Assembly (NCBI GenBank): GCA_964556545.1
Contig: CAZKWE010000003.1
Span: forward strand, 1 to 37,953
Source: JALSKU01 sp964556545
GTDB lineage: Bacteria > Campylobacterota > Campylobacteria > Campylobacterales > JALSKU01
Length of the DNA: 37,953 nt
Reading direction: 5' to 3'
A program made the position numbers and the translations under genes. Below are positions 16,954 through 24,511 of the stretch, piece after piece. The notes beneath the pieces were generated by a model. The model was not told the origin of the DNA and did not search any database. It worked only from the letters and a program-made list of their open reading frames with translations. Within the stretch, counting starts at the first letter, position 1, and each line of letters starts with the position of its first letter.

Positions 16954-18303
16954 ATGAAAGATTGGAATCCATCATCCTGGATGAATAAAGAGATAAAACA
17001 ACAACCCAATTATCCGAATAAAGAAGAACTTCTTAAAGCGGAAGACATACTTAGCAAATTACCTCCTTTGGTTTTTGCCGGCGAAGTAAGGAATTTAAAA
17101 AATGATTTGGCAAAAGCAACACAAAGAGAAGCTTTTTTGCTTCAAGGCGGAGACTGTGCCGAAAGCTTTGCGGAGTTTAATGCCGATAACATAAGAGATA
17201 CTTTTAAAGTTATTTTGCAGATGGCAGTAGTTTTGACATTTTCAGGGGGTTGTCCCGTAGTTAAAGTCGGCAGAATGGCAGGTCAGTTTGCAAAACCAAG
17301 AAGCAGTGATACCGAAACAGTTGACGGCATTACCCTACCAAGCTACAGAGGTGATATTATAAATGATATAGCTTTTACAAAAGAAGCAAGAACTCCAAAT
17401 CCAAAAAGAATGATAAGAGCATACAATCAATCAGCTGCAACACATAATCTTTTAAGGGCTTTTGCCAGAGGAGGTCTTGCAGATCTTCATCAGATAAACA
17501 AATGGAATCTCGGTTTTTTAAAAGACAATCAGCTTGACAGTAGATATAAAATTCTTACCGACAAGATAACCGAAGCATTGGCTTTTATGGATGCATGCGG
17601 AATAAATTCACAAAATACACCCAATATAAAACAAACAACTCTTTATACTTCACATGAAGCACTACTTTTAAATTATGAAAAAGCATTGACAAGAAAAGAT
17701 AGCACAAGTGGCGAATGGTATGACTGCTCAGCTCATATGCTTTGGATAGGTGACAGAACAAGAGATGTCAACGGAGCACATGTAGAATTTTTAAGAGGAG
17801 TTAAAAATCCCATAGGCATAAAAGCAGGTCCCACTATGAGTACAACGGATCTTATAAAGCTAACTGATATTCTCAATCCTGAAAATGAAGCCGGAAGATT
17901 AAACATTATAGTCAGAATGGGTGCTGAAGAAATAGGCAAATATCTTCCCGGACTTATAAAAGCTGTTGAGAGAGAAGGCAAAAAAGTACTTTGGAGTATA
18001 GATCCTATGCATGGAAATACTATAAAAACTTCAAACAATTATAAAACCAGAGTATTTGATAATGTTTTAAAAGAGGTTGAAAGATTTTTTGAAATACATA
18101 AATCTGAAGGAACATATGCAGGCGGAGTGCATCTTGAAATGACAGGACAAAATGTAACGGAATGTATAGGCGGGGCAGGGGATATAACTGAAGAAAAACT
18201 TTCAAGCAGATACCATACTCACTGCGATCCGAGATTAAATGCAGATCAAGCACTTGAAATGGCATTTTTGATAGCCGATATGCTCAAAAAAGCAAGAGCA
18301 TAA
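16954..18303 (+). CDS. aroF: Class II 3-deoxy-D-arabino-heptulosonate 7-phosphate (DAHP) synthase
   Basis: Joins phosphoenolpyruvate and erythrose 4-phosphate, the first step of aromatic amino acid synthesis. 449 residues, the plant/actinobacterial class II type used by Campylobacterota. Marks: FLLQGGDCAESF with a metal-binding cysteine, KVGRMAGQFAKPRS, CSAHMLWIGDRTR, VGIKAGPT-like region (PIGIKAGPTM), WSIDPMHGNTI with a catalytic His, and GGVHLEMTGQNVTECIGG. The gene symbol is conventional, since class II enzymes are named variously. The ribosome site AGGAATTAAATT precedes the ATG. Confidence 0.95.
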   Translation: MKDWNPSSWMNKEIKQQPNYPNKEELLKAEDILSKLPPLVFAGEVRNLKNDLAKATQREAFLLQGGDCAESFAEFNADNIRDTFKVILQMAVVLTFSGGCPVVKVGRMAGQFAKPRSSDTETVDGITLPSYRGDIINDIAFTKEARTPNPKRMIRAYNQSAATHNLLRAFARGGLADLHQINKWNLGFLKDNQLDSRYKILTDKITEALAFMDACGINSQNTPNIKQTTLYTSHEALLLNYEKALTRKDSTSGEWYDCSAHMLWIGDRTRDVNGAHVEFLRGVKNPIGIKAGPTMSTTDLIKLTDILNPENEAGRLNIIVRMGAEEIGKYLPGLIKAVEREGKKVLWSIDPMHGNTIKTSNNYKTRVFDNVLKEVERFFEIHKSEGTYAGGVHLEMTGQNVTECIGGAGDITEEKLSSRYHTHCDPRLNADQALEMAFLIADMLKKARA

Positions 18304-18326
18304 ATCATCTGCTTATTTTTTGTCAA

Positions 18327-18356
18327 GTATTGGACCATAAATTTATGGTCCAATAC
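18327..18356. terminator. Perfect 30-bp palindrome between convergent genes, likely bidirectional terminator
   Basis: GTATTGGACCATAAA followed directly by its exact reverse complement, TTTATGGTCCAATAC. It is midway between the ends of the DAHP synthase and murA genes. As RNA it folds into a long stem from either strand. Only short A/T tracts flank it, so rho-independent termination is plausible but not textbook. Confidence 0.6.
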
Positions 18357-18401
18357 ATAAAAATTAGCAAACAATATAAAAAACGCAATAGGGCTGTAAA
18401 A

Positions 18402-19664
18402 TTACTCTGATAGTCTTTTGATATCAACTCCAAGCTTTTTTAACTTCTCTTCCAATTTTTCATATCCTCTATCAAGATGATAAATTCTATGTACCTTTGT
18501 GATGCCTTCTGCCACAAGACCGGCTAAAACCAAAGCCGAACTTGCCCTCAAATCAGTTGCCATCACATCAGCACCATAGAGTTTGATTTTACCCTGTATA
18601 GTGGCACTATTCCCTCTAAGCATTATGCTTGCACCCATTCTTTGAAGTTCGCTTACATGCATAAATCTATTTTCAAAAAGTCTCTCTTCAACGATACTAA
18701 CCCCTTCTGCTTGAGTCATAAGTGCCATAAATTGTGCTTGCATATCTGTCGGAAAACCCGGGTATTCGGTAGTTATGATTTCGCTTGGTCTTATATGTTT
18801 CGCCGGAAGCAGGGTAGTGGAGTTATCTTTTGTTTCAAAAGAAAATCCCATCTCTTCAAGTTTTGTCATTATGGCTTCTAAATGTTCAGGGATAATGTTT
18901 TTAAGTGTTATTTTCGAATTTGTAATAGCTCCGGCACAAAGATATGTCCCGGCTTCTATCCTATCCGATATCACACTAAAGTCTTTCATATCAAGTTTTT
19001 GTCTGCATGTTCCTTCTATAACTATTTCATCACTTCCGATACCTTCTATATTTACCCCTGCATTATTTAAAACTTCACAAAGCTGTACTACTTCCGGTTC
19101 TTTTGCTACATTAACTATGCGAGTCGTGCCTTTTGCTAAAGCTGCCGCCATAATAATATTTTCACTTCCCGTGACTGTTATTTTGTCAAATACTATTGTC
19201 GCTCCCTTCAAACCTTTTGGAGCTCTTGCTATAACATAACCCTGTTTTATATCTATATCTGCTCCCATAAGCTCAAGTGCCTTAAGATGCAAATCTATGG
19301 GTCTTTGTCCTATGGCACAACCTCCGGGAAGTGATACTTCGCAATGACCAAAAGCAGACAAAAGAGGACCCAATGTAAGTATGGAAGCTCTCATAGTTTT
19401 TACAATATCATAATTTGCCATTGTACTTGAAATGCAAGATGAATCAATATTGACTTCATCATTGTTAAAGACAAATTCAGAACCGAGATTTGAAAATAAT
19501 TTTAAAAGTGTATTTATATCTCTAACATTCGGTACATTTTTTATAGTTATGCTATCTTTTGCAAGTATGGTTGAAGCCAAAAGAGGTAAAGCAGCATTTT
19601 TTGCACCTGAGATTTTTACTTCTCCGCTTAATTTATTGCCACCATTTATCTGTAAATAATCCAA
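18402..19664 (-). CDS. murA: UDP-N-acetylglucosamine 1-carboxyvinyltransferase
   Basis: First committed enzyme of peptidoglycan precursor synthesis: adds enolpyruvate from PEP to UDP-GlcNAc. 420 residues, two inverse alpha/beta domains. Visible: ISGAKNAALPLLAS with the PEP-contacting Lys-Asn, the active-site cysteine C116 in LPGGCAIGQRPIDLH (the fosfomycin target), TVTGSENIIMAA, and DLRASSALVLAGL near the end. Having Cys rather than Asp at that position predicts fosfomycin sensitivity at the enzyme level. The start is TTG behind AAAGGAAA. Confidence 0.96.
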   Translation of the reverse strand: MDYLQINGGNKLSGEVKISGAKNAALPLLASTILAKDSITIKNVPNVRDINTLLKLFSNLGSEFVFNNDEVNIDSSCISSTMANYDIVKTMRASILTLGPLLSAFGHCEVSLPGGCAIGQRPIDLHLKALELMGADIDIKQGYVIARAPKGLKGATIVFDKITVTGSENIIMAAALAKGTTRIVNVAKEPEVVQLCEVLNNAGVNIEGIGSDEIVIEGTCRQKLDMKDFSVISDRIEAGTYLCAGAITNSKITLKNIIPEHLEAIMTKLEEMGFSFETKDNSTTLLPAKHIRPSEIITTEYPGFPTDMQAQFMALMTQAEGVSIVEERLFENRFMHVSELQRMGASIMLRGNSATIQGKIKLYGADVMATDLRASSALVLAGLVAEGITKVHRIYHLDRGYEKLEEKLKKLGVDIKRLSE

Positions 19665-19768
19665 AAAATTTCCTTTGTTTTATCTTTTAAAATATAAATA
19701 TTTTACAATAAAACAGTTTAAACAAAAAGCAATTTTATAGAGATTTGAGTTTGTGTAACTGAGTTATG

Positions 19769-19856
19769 TATTATGTTATCCAAATTTACATTGGTTAATA
19801 TTGGTAAATTTAGACTTTATATTATGTTATCCAATTTTACATTGGTTAACATAATA
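19769..19856. repeat. Two direct repeats, the second a perfect-armed hairpin
   Basis: Two 32-base copies begin at 19769 and 19820, 51 bases apart. Both start TATTATGTTATCCAA and continue TTACATTGGTTAA, with three mismatches overall. The second copy closes into an inverted repeat: TATTATGTTA (19820-19829) with TAACATAATA (19847-19856), plus inner CCAA/TTGG. It lies about 100 bases upstream of murA on its promoter side. It could be an operator pair, the end of a small mobile element, or a recombination site. Confidence 0.65.
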
Positions 19857-19858
19857 TA

Positions 19859-19885
19859 TATTCTCTTGAAAATTATGATTATACA
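19859..19885. repeat. 27-bp dispersed repeat, left copy
   Basis: Starts TATTCTCTTGAAAATTATGA and is identical over 27 bases to 23034-23060, in the same orientation. It follows the hairpin repeat at 19820-19856 almost directly. The two copies bound a 3.2-kb accessory segment. Confidence 0.8.
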
Positions 19886-19968
19886 TAAAAATTACTTATA
19901 TAAACTATACTTTACAACATTTTTAATTAAAAAAATAAATCAGATGAGAAAATTAAGCGGAGGATTAA

Positions 19969-20073
19969 ATGTTTATAGCAAGTTTGGTTTTAGGAGCATT
20001 GTGTTTTACGATTGTATTAAGTTTTATTCCAAAAAGAAGATGGGGAGAAAACAGGAGAAAATTATGGAAATAG
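19969..20073 (+). CDS. Small single-pass membrane protein, 34 residues
   Basis: The ATG at 19969 has a strong ribosome site, GGAGG, four bases upstream. The peptide starts MFIASLVLGALCFTIVLSF, one hydrophobic helix, and ends IPKRRWGENRRKLWK, a strongly basic tail. This is the usual layout of small inner-membrane proteins with the C-terminus in the cytoplasm. No homologue comes to mind; it is shorter than CcoQ-type oxidase subunits. An overlapping 104-codon frame (19773-20087) has no such features and is less likely. A short A/T-rich hairpin-like stretch follows. Confidence 0.45.
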   Translation: MFIASLVLGALCFTIVLSFIPKRRWGENRRKLWK

Positions 20074-20150
20074 AAAAAAAGAAATAGAAAAAGCTTTTTT
20101 AATGAGTATATTTTTGCATAATACTGCTAAAATCAGAATTCCCCGCCTCT

Positions 20151-21341
20151 TTAATACAAAAATCCAAATAACCACAAGGGTATCTTATTGCCACTACCTA
20201 TCTCAACATCATCCACAACTACAAAAGAGTTTTCTATATCTTTGATCTGTTTAAACGATTTCTTTTTTCCACCCACCTCAAATAGATAGGTGCTATCTAC
20301 TAAAAAGTCACCTTTTTTGGCAACTTCAAGCTGATGTCTGCTTTGTAACATACTTGCTACGAATACTTCTCTCAAAGTTCCAATATTGCTCTGCGAACAG
20401 TAAGCATAGTGCAAATTTGTATTGTTAAGATATATTTTATCGGGCTTGACAAAGATAGCATCTCCTTTTGTTTTTGACTTGATTGTGTTCAAGATTTTTG
20501 CTTTGCTAAGATACTCTAAAAACCTGTAAAGACCTTTATAGTTATCTTTCATATCCATTTTTATCAAAAGATCTTTGATGTTGGGCATATAAGGATGAGA
20601 TTCACAAAGCAAACGAACCAACTTTTTGAGATTTTGTACACTCTCATACTCTATAGGAAAAATGGAGGGTATATCAACCTCTATGACCGCATTGATTGTT
20701 TGATTGAGCTTGATTATATAGTCCTCTTTATCTTCAAAATAGAAAGGATAATAACCCATTTTGAGATATTCTCTAAAAAGTAGTGTGAGATTAAATTTCT
20801 CAAGCAGTTCATAAGCAATATCGACATGCTCTTTTACTATTTCTTCCAGAGTAAATGACGGCAGTATAATCCCTTTGCTTAACTCTATAAATTCTCTAAA
20901 ACTTAACCCATCTACCTGATATATAATGGCTCTTCTGCTCAGATCAGCCTTTGCATTGTCGATCTTTAATGCACTGCTCCCGCTAAAGATTACCTTGAGA
21001 TTCAAAATATCATAGATCTTTTTGAGTTCTATCTCAAAATCTTTGTATTTGTGTATTTCGTCTATGATTAGGACTTCGCCATCCTCCTTATAAAAAGCAT
21101 GTGCCACTTCAAAAAGTGATGGGATTGTAATAGTATCTGCACTGATGTAGAGTTTTTTACTAAAAGAAATATCCAATTCTTTGAGATACTGAATGAGATA
21201 AGTCGTCTTCCCTACACCTCTCGCACCTACAATACCTACTAATTTTTTTTCAAGATTTAATGTTTTGTGAAAATATCTTTTATATATAAAATTGTTTTTT
21301 GCGAAAATGGTTTTTTGATAGTCTCTCAATTCATCTATCAT
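20151..21341 (-). CDS. AAA-type ATPase of the DUF4143 class
   Basis: 396 residues. The N-terminal ATPase domain has Walker A GARGVGKTTYL near residue 40, Walker B EVLIIDEIHKYKDF near 90 and the sensor-like VIFSGSSALKI. The C-terminal half has the DUF4143-like region: IKDLLIKMDM, YRFLEYLSKAKIL, and LREVFVASML followed by a restriction-endonuclease-like FEVGGKKKSFKQIK. Such proteins are common and often lie in mobile or defence-type islands; their role is unsettled. Strong ribosome site (AAGGAGAGG). It stands alone between repeats and a broken gene, in line with horizontal gain. Confidence 0.82.
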   Translation of the reverse strand: MIDELRDYQKTIFAKNNFIYKRYFHKTLNLEKKLVGIVGARGVGKTTYLIQYLKELDISFSKKLYISADTITIPSLFEVAHAFYKEDGEVLIIDEIHKYKDFEIELKKIYDILNLKVIFSGSSALKIDNAKADLSRRAIIYQVDGLSFREFIELSKGIILPSFTLEEIVKEHVDIAYELLEKFNLTLLFREYLKMGYYPFYFEDKEDYIIKLNQTINAVIEVDIPSIFPIEYESVQNLKKLVRLLCESHPYMPNIKDLLIKMDMKDNYKGLYRFLEYLSKAKILNTIKSKTKGDAIFVKPDKIYLNNTNLHYAYCSQSNIGTLREVFVASMLQSRHQLEVAKKGDFLVDSTYLFEVGGKKKSFKQIKDIENSFVVVDDVEIGSGNKIPLWLFGFLY

Positions 21342-21442
21342 GGCCTCTCCTTTGCATTTTAACCATTTTAGCAGAATTAGACTTACATATCTATTTTTTA
21401 ACTATAAAAATATATTTCAATCTCTAATATTTTCAGATTTAA

Positions 21443-21910
21443 TCTAATTCAACACTAGCCTCACCAGCAGTAGGTGTAACAGGTGCAGTAGCTATAGCTG
21501 AAGTTATGGGTAGAATTAGTGGAAAAGGTAGTATTGTTGGGAAGACGGTAAGCGGTGCAATAAGTACCTATAATAAGCTATCTGGCAAAGCCACTGATAG
21601 CGTCTCTGATAAAAGCTACAGTAAAAGCACCAACCCAGATAATCCCAAGCCCAATAGCGAGATAAACAATAAAGGTCAACATAGCGACTCCTTTTATTCA
21701 AATTTATCTAATTCTACCACAAATAAAGAGCTTTTGCAAGAGGTTGGAAATAAACAAACAAATCTTGATAAACAACTTGATAACGGAAAAATAAGTGAAA
21801 AAGAGTGGATTGATAAAACAATGCAACTTGATGATTTGAAAGATGACATCTCAAAAGGCGAAATCTTTATTCCTGCTATAGATACCACTATAGAGGAGAT
21901 TAATTGGTAA
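21443..21910 (+). pseudogene. 5'-truncated gene remnant, unrecognised
   Basis: An open frame starts directly after an in-frame TAA at 21440 and has no plausible start at its upstream end. An internal ATG at 21506 lacks a ribosome site. Its first part, TLASPAVGVTGAVAIAEVMG and then RISGKGSIVGKTVSG, is glycine/alanine-rich. The rest is polar (DKSYSKSTNPDNPKPNSE, then KQTNLDKQLDNGKISEKEW), ending at 21910. That pattern suits the C-terminal end of a large surface, toxin or phage-type protein, but I cannot assign a family. The upstream part of such a gene is absent, so it is probably a deletion remnant. Confidence 0.45.
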
Positions 21911-21975
21911 ATATAACGCAATATTATCTATAAAAGGTGTTAAAAATATAGCTACATAATATCCAAAAGTTGATT

Positions 21976-22011
21976 TGCATATTTTTTCAAGATATTATGA
22001 TAAAATATGCA
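21976..22011. repeat. 10-bp inverted repeat in the 21911-22173 gap
   Basis: TGCATATTTT (21976-21985) and AAAATATGCA (22002-22011) form perfect arms around a 16-base AT-rich spacer. It could be a terminator or operator. The rest of the gap up to 22173 shows no convincing gene. Short open stretches there lack starts and are probably decayed sequence. Confidence 0.4.
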
Positions 22012-22173
22012 TAGTTCTATTGTTCTCCCAAGAATAATAGTGAATTATACCAAAAAGAAAAAGCCTGTGCAATAGCATTGGCTAATTTAAAAATTATTTT
22101 TGGCAATAGATCACTCAAATTTAGTTTTACACTACCAACATAACTACAATCTGCAAGAGAGTCACCATATTTA

Positions 22174-22938
22174 TCAAAATGCACCAAATGCATTTACGGG
22201 TTCTACCTCGTTCGCCAACAGATTAACAATATTTTTATTACAATTTTTAAGTATTTCTTTGTTAGTTTTTCCACTATTTGCATATGTATAAAGTATAGAG
22301 TTCTCAGCTTTTTGTTTTTTCGTATCAATAATGGTTATTGCATCTGCGGAAAAAGCATAATTATCAGGGTTAGAATTTCCAAACAAGCTTGCAATTGCCA
22401 AGGCTGCTGTTGCTTTGCTTGCAGGAGAGTAACCGTGTGTCGATAATGAGCTTGATAATATTGAAAGAGAACTAATATTTTGAATATCATCGGATTTAAA
22501 ATTATCATCTATAATTTTACTCAAGTTTTTTGGTGTTTTTAAATTATTTTTTATTAATCCGTATTGTCCGCATCCTAAATTTTCAGAAATTATAATGAAG
22601 TCGGCATCTTTCAGTTTATTTACTATTTTGTAACCGTCTTTTTTAAAGACTGATTTGATCTCATCTCCGGGAGCACATATCTCTTCCGGATTGACTCCGA
22701 AAATATATGAATATGAAGGATCATACATATCATAACTCTTATCTGTTATATCTAAAACATATATTTTCTTCTTTTTAGATATTTTGCTTAAATTTTTTGT
22801 TAATTTAGCATATGTCATTTTACCATGTAGCAAATACGCTACGGTAGGACCGTTTTGTGTTGTACAGCCACTCATTAACATCATTACAATTATAGCAATA
22901 ATATAAAAGAAAGATTTTCTAATAATTGTTTTTTTCAT
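22174..22938 (-). CDS. Lipoprotein of unknown function
   Basis: 254 residues. A type II signal sequence ends in the lipobox LMSGC (cysteine near residue 25), so the mature protein is lipid-anchored. The body has KKKKIYVLDITDKSYDMY, DGYKIVNKLKDADFIIIS, then a small-residue hydrophobic stretch, ATAALAIASLFG, and AFSADAITIID. A 'variable-length periplasmic head, glycine/alanine hydrophobic hairpin, beta strand' layout recalls TraT-type surface-exclusion lipoproteins, but the match is too weak to name it. Strong ribosome site (GAGGAGT). Nothing is obviously co-transcribed. Confidence 0.75.
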   Translation of the reverse strand: MKKTIIRKSFFYIIAIIVMMLMSGCTTQNGPTVAYLLHGKMTYAKLTKNLSKISKKKKIYVLDITDKSYDMYDPSYSYIFGVNPEEICAPGDEIKSVFKKDGYKIVNKLKDADFIIISENLGCGQYGLIKNNLKTPKNLSKIIDDNFKSDDIQNISSLSILSSSLSTHGYSPASKATAALAIASLFGNSNPDNYAFSADAITIIDTKKQKAENSILYTYANSGKTNKEILKNCNKNIVNLLANEVEPVNAFGAF

Positions 22939-23033
22939 TTTCTGACTCCTCTGTTAAAATCGGTAAGTTTATTAGTCTTAAAAATATGAAAATTACCTTT
23001 TAAATATGTATTTTTAATTTATTATATATTATC

Positions 23034-23060
23034 TATTCTCTTGAAAATTATGATTATACA
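23034..23060. repeat. 27-bp dispersed repeat, right copy
   Basis: Exact copy of 19859-19885. Here its right-hand seven bases contain the stop codon and last codons of the damaged kinase gene (TTATACA, read as GTA TAA on the minus strand), so the repeat joins a gene end to non-coding DNA. Confidence 0.8.
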
Positions 23061-24511
23061 CTTTTTGACATATCTATTGTAAACTCTGCTCCATCTTTAT
23101 CATTCTTTTTTTGTTTTTGTAGAAAAATAAGGATCAAAAATTTTATCTATAATATCCTCTCGGGAATGCCGCCGGCGTTATCTTTTATGCTTAAAGTCTT
23201 ATTTTTTATATTTATCTCAATTTTCGGATTTTCTATCTTTTTTTCCATCAGTATATCTTCCGCATTTTTTAGTAGATTTATAACAACTTGTATAAGTTCA
23301 TTTTCATAAGCAATAAACTTTTCTACATTTTCTACTTTTTTTATTAACTCAATACCTTTATTAACCAATGATATTTCAATAAGAGTCAATGCCTTTTGAC
23401 ATATTCTCTTAAAATCAGTAACACTTGTTTGCTTGTCCGGTTTGAAAAAATTTCTAAAATCATCTATGGTTGAACTTAGGTATTCAACATATTGATACAT
23501 TTTTTGTGTTATTTTTTCTGATGTGTGCTCATCAAATTTACCCCTTTTAACTCTTTGATTTATAAGTGCAATCGCTGCACTTATAGCATTTAGAGGCTGT
23601 CGCCATTGGTGAGCTATCATAGCTATCATTTCACCCATTTGTGCTTGTCGGGATTGCTGAAACATTATCTTGTCTTTTTTACGATTTTCTTCAACTTTTT
23701 GAAAAACCAATTTTTCTAAATTATCATTTAAAAATTTTAGCTCAAATGTCTTTTTTGTTAAAGCCCTCTCCTTCTTAAAATAATCAATCCAAAGATCAAC
23801 TTTTAGCACAAATTCTTCAAACACAAAAGGCTTTTTTAAAAAATCACTTGCTCCATTCTTCAAAGATTCTCTGACTATCTGTGGAGTTGCGACACCGGAA
23901 AGCACAAGAATGGGAAGAGAAACAAATCTGTTATCTTTTCTAATGGTATCTAAAACTTTCAGTCCATGCAAATCAGGTAACTCCATATCCAAAATAAGCA
24001 AATCAAAACTCTCTTTTTTTAATTTTTCCAAACCGTTTTTTGCATTTAATGCATACTTTAAAATATAGTTTCTAGGCTCCAATATAGTTTTTATCTGTTT
24101 ACAAATAAATTTAGAATCGTCAATCACTAAAATCTTTTCTTTTGTTTTTGTTTCTATTTTATTTATAATTTTTACAATCTCTGCAATAGAATATAAAAGA
24201 TTTGTATCTTTTATGATATAGTCTAAAATTCCATATTCAAATAATTCTTCTCTTAAATCTTTATCCTGCATAGAAGTTAATACAACAACCTTTGTTTTTG
24301 TCAAAGACTGTATGCTGGCTATCAATTCAGATCCTTCTCCGTCAGGAAGATGCAAATCAAGAATGATTAGATTATAGTTTTTATTTAGCAAAAGCTTTTT
24401 TGCTTCCTTTAAAGTAAAAGCTTGGCTTGTACTGAATGCTAATTTATCAAGTTCTTTTTTTATGATATTGTTGATAGTTTTTGAATCTTCAATAATTAAA
24501 ATATTTTTCAT
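23054..24511 (-). pseudogene. Double-receiver histidine kinase with destroyed ATP-binding domain
   Basis: Residues 1-115 and 125-245 are two receivers, each with its acceptor Asp (LIILDLHLPD; LLILDMELPD). A kinase core follows with H-box AMIAHQWRQPLN, N-box VVINLLKNAEDIL and G1 DNAGGIP. The frame then stops at 23147 within GGIPERIL. Past the stop, another frame gives the F-box IDKIFDPYFSTKTKK. The original frame then resumes as NDKDGAEFTIDMSKSV and stops at 23054. The G2 box and about 25 residues are missing. Without G2 the protein should not bind ATP well. The receivers may still work as a phosphate sink. It starts directly after the EAL gene's stop, as third gene of the operon. Confidence 0.8.
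23104..23154. repeat. 51-bp patch identical to the paralogous kinase gene
   Basis: Positions 23104-23154 match 26636-26686 base for base; both cover the F-box region of a histidine kinase. Flanking sequence diverges at once on both sides, although the two genes encode similar protein there. The reading frame breaks exactly at both edges of the patch in this copy, while the other copy is intact. Confidence 0.8.

Noticed and set aside
19773..20087. 104-codon frame upstream of the ATPase gene
   Set aside because: It translates the direct repeats (MLSKFTLVN... twice), has no ribosome site and overlaps the better-supported 34-codon ORF.
21516..21701. Minus-strand frame opposite the headless remnant
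   Set aside because: Cysteine- and tyrosine-rich composition and no ribosome site; a shadow of the plus-strand frame.
22100..22291. 63-codon plus-strand frame
   Set aside because: Mostly antisense to the end of the lipoprotein gene, with no ribosome site.
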